In this document: positions 8,790-16,342 of the stretch, one piece after another
Numbering within the stretch: the stretch's first letter is position 1
Layout of the letters: every line of letters begins with the position of its first letter
Source of the DNA: Methylocystis sp. KS32
GTDB lineage: Bacteria > Pseudomonadota > Alphaproteobacteria > Rhizobiales > Beijerinckiaceae
Reading direction: 5' to 3'
DNA length: 64,000 nucleotides
Assembly (NCBI GenBank): GCA_002862095.1
Contig: PHSQ01000001.1
Span: 682,001 to 746,000, forward strand
Program-made: the position numbers and the translations under genes
Notes under the pieces: generated by a model
Databases searched by the model: none
What the model was told of the DNA's origin: nothing
Seen by the model: only the letters and a program-made list of their open reading frames with translations

Positions 8790-9266
8790 ATGAAAAAACT
8801 GTCGATAGCGTTCGCGGCGCTAGCCAGTCTCCTCGTCGTTTCCGTTCCGGCCGACGCCAAGAAGAACCAGCCGGCGCAGGACCAAACGCAGCAAAAAGAC
8901 GAAAACGAAGACAACGGCATTCCGCGTTATCAGCCGTTCCCGCACAACCAGATTTTCAACCTCAACGACATCAACGGAAAGGCTCCGCCCAAGGAAATTT
9001 GGCTGCGCATCGACTCCACTGGACGCGCCACGGGCTCCTCAGGCTGCAAGAATTGGTCGGGCATTTTCGTGATTGGGCCCAATCGTCTCGGCCCGCGCGC
9101 CATGCCGGCGTTCACCGACCTGACCTGCGACCAGGCGGCCCTGGCCTATGAGCATGAGTTTTGGGGCATCTTACTTGGCGGCCCCTATTGGGACACCAAG
9201 GGCGACGATCTGATCATCAAGGGGTTTAAGGGGGGCGGCGTGATGCATTTCACGCGCTCGATGTAA
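8790..9266 (+). CDS. Secreted META/HslJ-like domain protein
   Basis: A 158-residue exported protein. Its signal peptide is MKKLSIAFAALASLLVVSVPADA, followed by a Gln/Asp/Glu/Asn-rich linker (PAQDQTQQKDENEDN). The rest resembles the META/HslJ fold: an N-terminal FNLNDINGKAP strand, IDSTGRATGSSGCKNWSG with the typical glycine-cysteine turn, MPAFTDLTCDQAAL with a second cysteine, and a C-terminal YWDTKGDDLIIKG strand. The two cysteines (in GCKN and LTCD) are placed as a disulfide. The start is ATG 8790; the frame is open further upstream but overlaps the dehydrogenase. The function of this family is little known (envelope stress in E. coli HslJ). Confidence 0.65.
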   Translation: MKKLSIAFAALASLLVVSVPADAKKNQPAQDQTQQKDENEDNGIPRYQPFPHNQIFNLNDINGKAPPKEIWLRIDSTGRATGSSGCKNWSGIFVIGPNRLGPRAMPAFTDLTCDQAALAYEHEFWGILLGGPYWDTKGDDLIIKGFKGGGVMHFTRSM

Positions 9267-9299
9267 GCAAGGCTGGATTGGAAAAGGGGAGAAGTCATT

Positions 9300-9644
9300 A
9301 TGCGGCGACGCGAGCGGGGCTTTCTGTGCGTAACGCTTCTTCTCGGCGCTTTGGCCGGTTGCAATAGCGCCGGGCCCCCTGAGTCCATCGCGTCGTCTCC
9401 CCCAAGCCGCGGCGTTGCGTCTTCCGATTTCAAGTTGCCGGAGGGTTCTGGCTGCGGCGGAGCGATCGCGCGTTACCGCTCCATTGTCGATAATGACCTC
9501 TCAATGGGCCATGTGGACAAAAGCGTCTACGACCAAATTCACACCGAAATCGGCGGCGCGGAAGGCGCGTGCGCCTCGGGGCAGGACGCGAAGGCCATGT
9601 CGCTGGTGCGCGCGAGCAAGGCCAAGCACGGCTATCCGGGGTAG
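9300..9644 (+). CDS. Small lipoprotein, unknown function
   Basis: 114 residues. The N-terminus MRRRERGFLCVTLLLGALAGCNSAG is a lipoprotein signal with the lipobox LAGC. The mature part has CGGAIARYRSIVDNDLSMGHVDKSVYDQI and two more cysteines, and ends KAKHGYPG. It follows the META-like gene by 33 bases on the same strand and may share its transcript. Similar short lipoproteins occur in Rhizobiales; no function is known to me. The stop codon at 9642 coincides with the start of a 23-base sequence repeated at 11061. Confidence 0.65.
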   Translation: MRRRERGFLCVTLLLGALAGCNSAGPPESIASSPPSRGVASSDFKLPEGSGCGGAIARYRSIVDNDLSMGHVDKSVYDQIHTEIGGAEGACASGQDAKAMSLVRASKAKHGYPG

Positions 9645-9662
9645 ATGGCGTAACGGACCGCC

Positions 9663-9825
9663 GCTAGTGCTACTGCGTCATGAACGAATTTATCGGCGGT
9701 TTCGTCATTGCGAGCCGAAGGCGTGGCAATCCAGGGGGCTGGCGTAGCTTAAGGATTGCGTCGCTGCGCTCGCAACGACGGGTGCTGGCCCGGCCCCAGG
9801 CCGCTTCGTGACGCAGTAGAACTAG
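9663..9825. mobile_element. MITE-like element with CTAG...CTACTGCGTCA inverted ends, copy 1
   Basis: Non-coding element bounded by CTACTGCGTCA (9670-9680) and its exact inverse TGACGCAGTAG (9809-9819), with CTAG just outside on both sides (9664-9667, 9822-9825). The interior contains CGTCATTGCGAGCC and CGCTCGCAACGACGGG, a sequence type scattered through many Rhizobiales genomes. A second copy lies inverted at 24423-24585 with only scattered differences. It directly abuts the IS630 element. Confidence 0.7.
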
Positions 9826-11060
9826 TGGCCGCCGTCATTGCTTTTGACGGTGAGTTCTGAATCTCTGTCGCTGCGCATCAGCGATGGAGGTGATTCGTGG
9901 CCGGGAAAGAGATCGCCGTCAAGAAATACGTGGTTCGCTTGAGCGCGGAGGAGCGTGAGAAACTCTCGGAGTTCATCCGCTCCGGGCATCGTTCGGCGCA
10001 GTTGTCGACGAAGGCGCGCATCCTGCTGAAGGCCGATGTGTCGGACGCCGGCGAAGGCTGGAGCGACAGCGAGATTTCCGCCGCTTTGGACACCAGCGTC
10101 GCTAACGTCGAGCGGACGCGCCGCCAATTGGTGGAGGAAGGGTTCGAGGCGGTATTGACGCGCAAATACAATCCGCGCTCTGCGCCGCGTCGAATTTTCG
10201 ATGGCGTAGCGGAAGCCAAGCTGATTGCGCTGGCCTGCGGGCCGGCGCCGGCGGGTTACGCCCGATGGACGCTGAGCCTGCTCGAACAGAAGGTCGTCGA
10301 GCTGAATATCGTCGCCAAGGCCAGCGACAACACGATCGGACGCACGCTCAAAAAAACATTCTCAAGCCGCATCTTAAGCAGCAATGGGTGATCCCGCCGC
10401 ACGCCAACGCGGGCTTCGTCGCCGCGATGGAAGACGTGCTGGAGGTCTATCAACGGCCGCATGATCGGCAGCATCCCGTAGTGTGCCTCGACGAGACGAC
10501 AAAGCAAATGATCGCCGAGACGCGCGCGCCCATTCCCGCCGCGCCCGGACGCAAGGCGCGCCACGATTACGAATACGAGCGCAATGGCGTGGCCAGCCTG
10601 TTCATGATGTTCGCGCCGCTGGAAGGCTGGCGCTGCGTCAAGGTCGCCGACCGCCACGCCGCCATTGACTACGCGCATGTCCTCAAAGAACTATCCGATA
10701 CGCATTTCCCTGACGCGACGAAGATCGTGCTGGTGCAGGACAACCTCTCGACGCACGTGCCGGCATCGCTCTACGCCGCCTTTCCCGCCGCCGAGGCGCG
10801 ACGGCTCGTCGAGCGCTTCGAATGGCATTTCACGCCCAAGCATGGAAGCTGGCTCGACATGGCAGAGTCTGAGCTCGCCGTCCTTGCAACTCAATGCCTC
10901 GATCGCCGCATCCCCGACAAGGCGACACTGATTGCGGAAGTCGCCGCATGGCAAAACAATCGCAACAAGCGCTGCATGAAAGCCGACTGGCAGTTCACGA
11001 CCGAAGACGCCCGCGTTAAGCTGAAAACCCTATACCCTCAGTTCGAATGACTCGGGCCAC
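9825..11060 (+). mobile_element. IS630-family insertion sequence
   Basis: Complete-looking element. The left end starts CTAGTGGCC...GTCATT (9822-9840); the right end is the inverse, GGCCACTAG (11055-11063). The element sits in CTAG on both sides, consistent with the TA target duplication of IS630 (TA at 9823-9824 and 11061-11062). It contains one transposase gene split over two frames. Confidence 0.8.
9897..11050 (+). CDS. IS630-family transposase in two overlapping frames
   Basis: DDE transposase of the IS630/Tc1-mariner group. The first frame (9897-10391) begins MAGKEIAVKKYVVRLS and has the helix-turn-helix domain (EISAALDTSVANVERTRRQLVEEG). The second frame ends at 11050 and carries the catalytic residues: VVCLDETTKQ, VLVQDNLSTHVP and SWLDMAESE. 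The frames join at the A7 run 10350-10356 (CTC AAA AAA AC), where a -1 shift gives TLKKNILKPHLKQQWVIPP, the sequence expected for the family. This may be programmed frameshifting or a one-base loss; the run of adenines fits either. Both parts look otherwise intact. Confidence 0.85.
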
Positions 11061-11180
11061 TAGATGGTGTAACGGGCCGCCGCGAGGCTGGGGCTTTGCG
11101 GTGAGGTGGTCATCCCCCAGAATGGTGGTGTGAAACGGAGTCTGGCTTTCGTCGGCTCCAAGCATCATCGGAGGATGACC

Positions 11181-11249
11181 ATGGACCATTATGCCGGGAT
11201 TGACGTGTCTTTGGAAGTATCGAGCATTTGCGTTGTGGATGGCGCCGGT
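11181..11249 (+). pseudogene. IS110-family transposase, only the first 23 codons
   Basis: The ATG at 11181 starts MDHYAGIDVSLEVSSICVVD, the N-terminal DEDD-nuclease strand of IS110 transposases with the first catalytic Asp (GIDVS). A GGAGGATGACC ribosome binding site precedes it. After GAG the frame runs straight into the terminal repeat of the RAYT-derived element at 11250, and no more IS110 sequence follows. The rest of the gene has been lost. Confidence 0.75.
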
Positions 11250-11447
11250 ATTACGGTGACACGCCCGTCTTTCTCCTTTAAATAGCCGATACAACTCATA
11301 ATCGCCCGCCTGGAAAAACACGGTGCGCGACGATTGCCACGCTGGGTGACATGATGCGCAAGGCCGGGGACCCCGATAGGGGAGATGGTCATGTGCTCTC
11401 GGTAGCATCGAACAGATATAAGGTAAATACGGGCGTGTCACCGTAAT
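11250..11447 (-). mobile_element. RAYT-derived mini-element, copy 1 (198 bp)
   Basis: The ends are a perfect 19-base inverted repeat: ATTACGGTGACACGCCCGT at 11250-11268 and its inverse at 11429-11447. Read on the minus strand, the interior encodes the start of a REP-associated tyrosine transposase (VPGLAHHVTQRGNRR...FFQAGDYELYRLFKGE), here broken by a one-base deletion after GNRRA. The HUH and tyrosine parts are absent, so the element cannot move by itself. It interrupts the IS110 fragment. Copies at 13383 and 54888. Confidence 0.75.
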
Positions 11448-11495
11448 ACGTAATAGCCTAATACCGCAATACGTAATAATTCGTAATTCGTGACC
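11441..11495. repeat. Array of short CGTAAT-type repeats
   Basis: The end of copy 1 runs into several degenerate copies of (C)CGTAAT/ACGTAATA up to the stop codon of the cytochrome gene at 11496. A comparable short array (TCCGTAATTCCGTAATTC, 13581-13601, then GTGTCACCGTAAT) follows copy 2. They look like repeated fragments of the element's terminal sequence. Confidence 0.6.
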
Positions 11496-13226
11496 CTATT
11501 TCTGGCCGGTCGCCTTGCCGAGAACCTCGGCCATCCATTTTGCCGACGTCTCATGTTTCTCTGCAGCCGCGTCGGTGATGCTTTGCATGATGTTGGGCGC
11601 CAGCGGCACATGGGCGATGATTTCATCGCCCGACCCTGCTTTCATCGCCTCAACCCGCTGCACGAGCTGGTTGTTGAATCTCGCTAATAGGGCTCGCTTC
11701 TGAGCGTAAGTCAGGCCCGGTTGGCTCGCCACCACCGGACAATAGGCCGCGATCATGCTGTTGACGAGCGACGCGAAGGAGACGCCAGGATGATCGCTTC
11801 GGATACGGTAGAGAAGCTCGTTGATTTTGTTGCCCATGTCGGTGTCATTGGCGCCGACAAGGTAGCTGGCCTCGTTCGAATTGGCCAGTATATTCGGAAT
11901 CCCATTCACCCCGACCATAGGGCAGTCGAAGGCAGATGCAGCTTCGCTCTTGGCGCCGCCGGCGCTGCTGGGGGTGCGTAGGCTCGCCACTAGCGCCGGC
12001 GTGGCGTTCGTCGGCCCATTGTTCCGCCAGCCGGCACGCACGTAGTTGGCGATATCCGCGATATCCTGGTTCTTCAGCGCCCCGCCAAAGCCTGGCATAG
12101 TGACATGGCTCCTGGACCCGCGCAGACCGTTCAGCACTGCGTCGATGACGTCGTTCGGCTGAGCCGAAGTGACGGCTGCATTGGCCGACAGATTTGGTAT
12201 GACGCCGGGGATGCCCCGCCCGTTGTCCTGATGGCATGTGGCGCAATTGTCCAGATAGAGCTTCTGTCCATGCTGCAGGTCGCTGCGGCTCGCAACCTGA
12301 TCGGCCAAGCCCTGCGTCCGCTCGGGTCCCGATTTCAGGAACACGGCAATCGCCTGCAGATCGGCGGTCGAGACGTAGCGCAGACTGTCATGGACCACCT
12401 CCGCCATTGGTCCGAAGGCGACGCCCTCGGTCTTTTGCGCGCCGGTCTTGAGGAAGGTCACAAGCTCACTCACCGATCGGTCGCCGATACCCCAGCGCGG
12501 ATCGGCCGATATGTTCGGCGCCAACCACTTGCCGATCTGCCCGCCGGCGAGGCTCCGCTGGGTCTCGGTCGCCCCGAAAATGTTGCGCGGCGAATGACAC
12601 TCGCCGCAATGTCCCGCGCCCTCGACGAGATAGGCGCCTCTGTTCCACTCAGCCGAACGCCTCGGGTTGGGCTGGTAGACGCCGGGGCGGAAATACAGTT
12701 CGCGCCACACGACCAGTGTCCAGCGGATATCGAAGGGGAACGACATATTATTCGGCGCCCGTGGCGCATAGACCGGCTTCAGGGAGAACAGATAGGCCTT
12801 GACCGCCAGGACGTCGCTTCGCGTCATCTTGGTGTATGACGTAAAGGGCATGACCGGGTAGAGATACTCGCGATGTCGACCGATCCCATCGGTCACGGCC
12901 CGGTAGAAATCTTCGTCACTCCAATTACCGATCCCGGTATCTGGGTCGGGCGTGATGTTCGACGAAGTTACGACGCCGAAGGGGGTGCTCATCGGCAGCC
13001 CGCCGGCGAAAGGAGTGCCGCCGGTGCGAGTGTGACACGCCCCGCAATCGGCGAGGAGCGAGATATATTTGCCCTTCTCTATTAGGCTCGGCTCATTCGC
13101 CGCCGCGGCAGGGGCGATGGCGGGAAGGCTTGCCCAGAGGATACCGAGGAGCATCCACCCCGCGCGTCGTTTGATCAGCGAGAGCCTTGTTGGACGATTG
13201 ACCAAAAATTGCGCCCTCAACGCCAT
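11496..13226 (-). CDS. Tri-haem cytochrome c, membrane dehydrogenase subunit type, with C-terminal extension
   Basis: Periplasmic electron-transfer protein with three CxxCH sites: CGACH (61-65), CGECH (207-211) and CATCH (328-332). This spacing and the sequence match the cytochrome subunit of membrane-bound alcohol, aldehyde or gluconate dehydrogenases (AdhB type). These take electrons from a catalytic subunit and pass them to quinone or another cytochrome. The ATG at 13226 has GGGAG upstream and gives a signal segment at about residues 24-43; the frame is open 50 codons further but without support. Residues from about 440 to 576 form an extension with no haem motif and two cysteines, not usual in AdhB. 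No partner dehydrogenase gene is nearby. Mobile elements lie on both sides. Confidence 0.8.
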   Translation of the reverse strand: MALRAQFLVNRPTRLSLIKRRAGWMLLGILWASLPAIAPAAAANEPSLIEKGKYISLLADCGACHTRTGGTPFAGGLPMSTPFGVVTSSNITPDPDTGIGNWSDEDFYRAVTDGIGRHREYLYPVMPFTSYTKMTRSDVLAVKAYLFSLKPVYAPRAPNNMSFPFDIRWTLVVWRELYFRPGVYQPNPRRSAEWNRGAYLVEGAGHCGECHSPRNIFGATETQRSLAGGQIGKWLAPNISADPRWGIGDRSVSELVTFLKTGAQKTEGVAFGPMAEVVHDSLRYVSTADLQAIAVFLKSGPERTQGLADQVASRSDLQHGQKLYLDNCATCHQDNGRGIPGVIPNLSANAAVTSAQPNDVIDAVLNGLRGSRSHVTMPGFGGALKNQDIADIANYVRAGWRNNGPTNATPALVASLRTPSSAGGAKSEAASAFDCPMVGVNGIPNILANSNEASYLVGANDTDMGNKINELLYRIRSDHPGVSFASLVNSMIAAYCPVVASQPGLTYAQKRALLARFNNQLVQRVEAMKAGSGDEIIAHVPLAPNIMQSITDAAAEKHETSAKWMAEVLGKATGQK

Positions 13227-13382
13227 AAGAAATACTCCCGCCCGCAGTGGGCGCGCCAGCCCCGGCGCGCCGACTCCAAGAACTAGTGCAATAATGCGGG
13301 CATAGGATTCACCCGGCATTCGCGGGAGAGCCTTCTCTTGCGCGCCAAAACTAGGACAGTTTGGGCATAAGGGCAAGCCTCA

Positions 13383-13614
13383 ATTACGGTGACATGCCCG
13401 TCTTTCTCCTTTAAATAGCCGATACCACACATAATCGCTAGCATCGAAAAACACGGTTGCGCGACAATTGCCACGCTGGGTGACATGATGCGGAAGGCGG
13501 GGGACAACGATACGGGCAATGCGGGTCATATACTCTCGGTAGCATCGAACAGATATAAGGTGAATACGGTCGTGTCACCGTAATTCCGTAATTCCGTAAT
13601 TCGTGTCACCGTAA
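13383..13614 (-). mobile_element. RAYT-derived mini-element, copy 2
   Basis: Ends are ATTACGGTGACATGCCCGT (13383-13401) and ACGGTCGTGTCACCGTAAT (13566-13584), followed by CCGTAATT repeats and another GTGTCACCGTAAT ending at 13614. On the minus strand an uninterrupted frame reads MTRIARIVVPRLPHHVTQRG, then NCRATVFFDASDY and YRLFKGERR, the first ~46 codons of a RAYT transposase. It has the same orientation as copy 1, so the two stand as direct copies on either side of the cytochrome gene. Confidence 0.75.
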
Positions 13615-13925
13615 TTCAGGGTTCTCCGCCCGTTCGACGTTGGTGCGACGTCGCTTGGACGTCGAGACGGTCTCGGAGACGAATTTTTGTGAAATAGTTT
13701 GGAAATCATCCAGAGTAGATTCGTTGACGCAGGCATAGAGCCTGATAACTTCGGCTTATAGAATGCTCAAGCCGTCGCGAGTATCGCAAATACATTCGGA
13801 TGCATCGCGGTTCGACGGCGCCGGGGCGAGAGAGTCGCGCTGTCACATGCTCTCGATCTTAACGATTTCCCGCCTAAATAATGCAAGGTGAAGGGCTTGT
13901 GGCCCATTGTAGGAGAGGCGCGTAG
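13615..13925. other. Upstream region of the iron/cupredoxin genes
   Basis: About 310 bases without a gene. Near the end AGGAGAGGCG (13911-13920) is a ribosome binding site for the gene at 13926. The region is less GC-rich than its surroundings around 13680-13780. I see no sure Fur or Irr operator, though regulation by iron would be expected. Confidence 0.4.
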
Positions 13926-14264
13926 ATGACGCTGTTCAGAAAAGTTCTTCTTGGTGGCACGGGTCTTGCTTTCCTGCTCTGCGGGGCGGCTTTGGCCGAG
14001 GAGACGAGCCTGAGTGTTTCGATCAAGGATCACCGCTTCCAGCCGACGGAAATTCATGCGCCGGCCAATACGCCAATAGTGCTCAATGTGAAAAACCTTG
14101 ATCCGACTCCCGAAGAATTCGAGAGCAAGCCGCTGCGCGTCGAGAAAGTGGTCGCGGGAGGCGGCGCGACGACGATTCGCATTCGTCCGCTCAGTCCCGG
14201 CAAATACCGCTTTTTCGGCGACTATCACGAGGATACGGCGGAAGGTTTTCTCATCGTCGAATAA
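13926..14264 (+). CDS. Periplasmic cupredoxin-domain protein of an Ftr-type iron system
   Basis: 112 residues with a signal peptide ending near CGAALA|EE. The rest is a cupredoxin-like beta-sandwich: LSVSIKDHRFQPTEIHAPANTPIVLNVKNLDPTPEEFES, ending GKYRFFGDYHEDTAEGFLIVE. This is the Cupredoxin_1 type found in EfeO N-termini and in FtrB of the Brucella/Bordetella FtrABCD ferrous-iron system. It is followed after 20 bases by the Ftr1 permease. The proposed role is delivery or oxidation of iron at the permease. The FtrA (P19) and FtrD partners are not present here. Confidence 0.75.
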   Translation: MTLFRKVLLGGTGLAFLLCGAALAEETSLSVSIKDHRFQPTEIHAPANTPIVLNVKNLDPTPEEFESKPLRVEKVVAGGGATTIRIRPLSPGKYRFFGDYHEDTAEGFLIVE

Positions 14265-14284
14265 TCGCAGGACGGGGTCCGCTT

Positions 14285-15130
14285 ATGCTTGGAGCGCTCA
14301 TCATAGTCTTTCGCGAAGTGATCGAGGCGGGGCTGATCGTTGGAATCGCGCTCGCGGTCACGCGCGGCGTCGCGGGATCGCGAAGCTGGATAGCGGGAGG
14401 CGTCGCCGCCGGCGTCGCCGGCGCATTGCTGGTGGCGGCGTTCGCCGAGCAGCTTTCCGCCGCCGTGGCCGGTCGCGGGCAAGAACTCTTCAACGCCAGC
14501 GTGCTCGGACTCGCTGTCATCATGCTGGCGTGGCATAATATATGGATGGCCCGCCACGGGCGAGAACTGGCGCGTCAATTGTCGGATGTCGGCCACGCCG
14601 TGACTAGCGGCGACAAGACCTTCATAGCCCTTGCGGTCGTCGTCGGCGTCGCGGTGCTGCGCGAAGGGGCGGAGGTGGTTTTGTTCCTTTATGGAATTCT
14701 CGTCTCGGGAGAATCCGGGATGAACGTCGTCTTCGGCGGCTTCGCGGGGCTGGCGCTGGGCGCGTTGTTGAGCGTGTTGACCTTCTATGGCCTCGTCGTC
14801 ATTCCCCCCCGGCGCCTTTTCGCCGTTACTTCGGTGCTCGTGACGCTGCTCGCCGCTGGCCTCGCGTCGCAATCCATATCCTTCCTGCAGCAGGCGGGCA
14901 TCGCCACCGCATTGACGCAAACACTGTGGGACACGTCCGGCATCTTGCCGGACAACAGTCTCATCGGGCGCGTGCTGCATACGCTCATCGGCTATTCCGA
15001 TCAGCCTTCGATGATGCAAGGCCTCGTCTATGCGACGGCGATCGTGGTCATCGTCCTTGCGACCAAGCTGGTCGCTCCTCCAGTTCCTCGCGCGCCATCG
15101 CCCGCGACGGCCGGAACCCCCGCCGAGTAG
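14285..15130 (+). CDS. FTR1-family iron permease
   Basis: Inner-membrane iron transporter of 281 residues with about seven membrane segments. The two REXXE iron-binding motifs are visible: REVIE at 10-14 in the first segment and REGAE at 126-130 in the fourth. The protein matches EfeU/FtrC/Ftr1 in length and layout. It works with a periplasmic cupredoxin, encoded directly upstream. Its last 25 residues are a proline/alanine-rich cytoplasmic tail. Regulation by Irr or another iron regulator is likely but no operator was seen. Confidence 0.88.
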   Translation: MLGALIIVFREVIEAGLIVGIALAVTRGVAGSRSWIAGGVAAGVAGALLVAAFAEQLSAAVAGRGQELFNASVLGLAVIMLAWHNIWMARHGRELARQLSDVGHAVTSGDKTFIALAVVVGVAVLREGAEVVLFLYGILVSGESGMNVVFGGFAGLALGALLSVLTFYGLVVIPPRRLFAVTSVLVTLLAAGLASQSISFLQQAGIATALTQTLWDTSGILPDNSLIGRVLHTLIGYSDQPSMMQGLVYATAIVVIVLATKLVAPPVPRAPSPATAGTPAE

Positions 15131-15218
15131 ATTGTCGCGCGGGCATTGACGCGGTTTGAGTCGGCCCCCATCTTGGTGCGACGTCCGCGATCTTTTTCGC
15201 GGAGAAAGGATCGCCGTC

Positions 15219-15656
15219 ATGATGGCAAGGCGCTCGGCGCTTCTCGGAGCTGTTTTAACCTGCGGCGCGAGCGGAGCGGCCCTCGCCGACGCCGCCCCCC
15301 CGTCCTCCGCGCCGCAAAACTCTTCCTCCCCGCAAGAGGGCCGTTTTTCGATGAGCCCCGCGCAGGGAGGTTTTCTGCGCCTCGACAAGGAGACGGGCGC
15401 GGTTTCCTTCTGCACGGTCGACGACGGCCTCTCGGTGTGCCGGATCAGCGCGGAGGAGCGGGCGGCTCTCGAGAATGAAATCGAACGGTTGCGGCGCGAG
15501 AATACCGAACTCAAGGCGGCGTTGGCCCGAGGCGGAAGTGGGTCCGGGGGGGCGCCGAAAGAGGAGGATTTCGAGCGCGCGATGTCCTTTACCGAGCGCT
15601 TTTTGCGGCGCATGATGCGCGTCTTCCAAGACGAAGCAGGTGGCGGCAAGGGCTGA
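15219..15656 (+). CDS. Exported coiled-coil protein, unknown function
   Basis: 145 residues. The start ATG at 15219 follows GGAGAAAGGA at 15201-15210. A signal peptide ends near GAALADA. Next is a Ser/Pro/Gln-rich stretch, a short region with LDKETGAVSFCTVDDGLSVCRISAEE (two cysteines), and a heptad-like coiled coil ALENEIERLRRENTELKAAL. The C-terminal helix is rich in Arg, Met and Phe. It lies after the iron permease by 88 bases; a shared transcript is possible. No recognised family beyond similar hypothetical proteins in Rhizobiales. Confidence 0.6.
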   Translation: MMARRSALLGAVLTCGASGAALADAAPPSSAPQNSSSPQEGRFSMSPAQGGFLRLDKETGAVSFCTVDDGLSVCRISAEERAALENEIERLRRENTELKAALARGGSGSGGAPKEEDFERAMSFTERFLRRMMRVFQDEAGGGKG

Positions 15657-15718
15657 AATTTCAAGCGCGGAAGGCGGTTTGTCGCCAATGGCCCGAGCCC
15701 GGTCCGCGAGGAGCGAAG

Positions 15719-16132
15719 ATGAGCGATTCCGACCCTTTCGCCAAATGGCCCCATCTCGACGCGCCAGGGCCACGACATTCAGACGGCGGAGAGGGCGCCT
15801 CGCCATCGCGCCAACTTGCGGAAATAAAGCGGCCAACAGAGAGAGACGACGAGATGGCCAATTCCAATGGGTTTGAAAATTTCCTGGGCGGCACTCCCGC
15901 CAGCGTTTTCATGAAGCTCTTTTTCGTCTCTCTCATCGTCGGCGCTTTGCTGATGTGGCTCGACGTCCGCCCGATGGATATTCTGCGAGGCGTGCGGGAT
16001 TTCATCGACCGAATTTACGCGCTCGGCTTCGGCGCGATTCGGGAATTGATCAATTATCTGCTGGCGGGCGCGGCGATCGTCGTGCCGGCGTGGTTCCTTC
16101 TTCGTTTACTGAGCCTGGGTTCGCGCCGGTAG
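15719..16132 (+). CDS. Small membrane protein (DUF6460-like)
   Basis: 137 residues. A polar N-terminal half (about residues 1-50) is followed by FENFLGGTPASVFMKLFFVSLIVGALLMWL and DILRGVRDFIDRIYALGFGAIRELINYLLAGAAIVVPAWFLLRLLSLG, two membrane segments with an amphipathic piece between. This FLGG...VGxLLxW...DIL pattern matches a family of short alphaproteobacterial membrane proteins that I recall as DUF6460. An inner ATG at 15854 (MANSNGFENFLGG) would give just the conserved domain and is a possible true start. Function unknown. Confidence 0.6.
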   Translation: MSDSDPFAKWPHLDAPGPRHSDGGEGASPSRQLAEIKRPTERDDEMANSNGFENFLGGTPASVFMKLFFVSLIVGALLMWLDVRPMDILRGVRDFIDRIYALGFGAIRELINYLLAGAAIVVPAWFLLRLLSLGSRR

Positions 16133-16342
16133 GTTGGCTTTCCCGGCGCCCGGTCCCGCTCCGGCAAGAAGTCCTGCAAGAGACCCGGCGATGGGTTCTC
16201 TCGAGCGCTGACGCAACTTCTTTGGTCTTGGAGCGTTCTATCTTAGCCCTCGCCACACCGAATTCTTTCGCATGTGACGCGGGATTTGAAATAAGGTGCG
16301 GGGCGCGCTTCGGCGCGCGCAAAAGCATCCGGGAGAGAAATC

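Noticed and set aside
11441..13614. Short repeated CGTAAT units as a possible CRISPR or VNTR
   Set aside because: Units are 7-9 bases without unique spacers of constant length and derive from the ends of the mini-elements.
14225..15778. 517-codon minus-strand frame opposite the cupredoxin and Ftr1 genes
   Set aside because: It crosses several genes that have clear motifs on the other strand and has the composition of a shadow frame.
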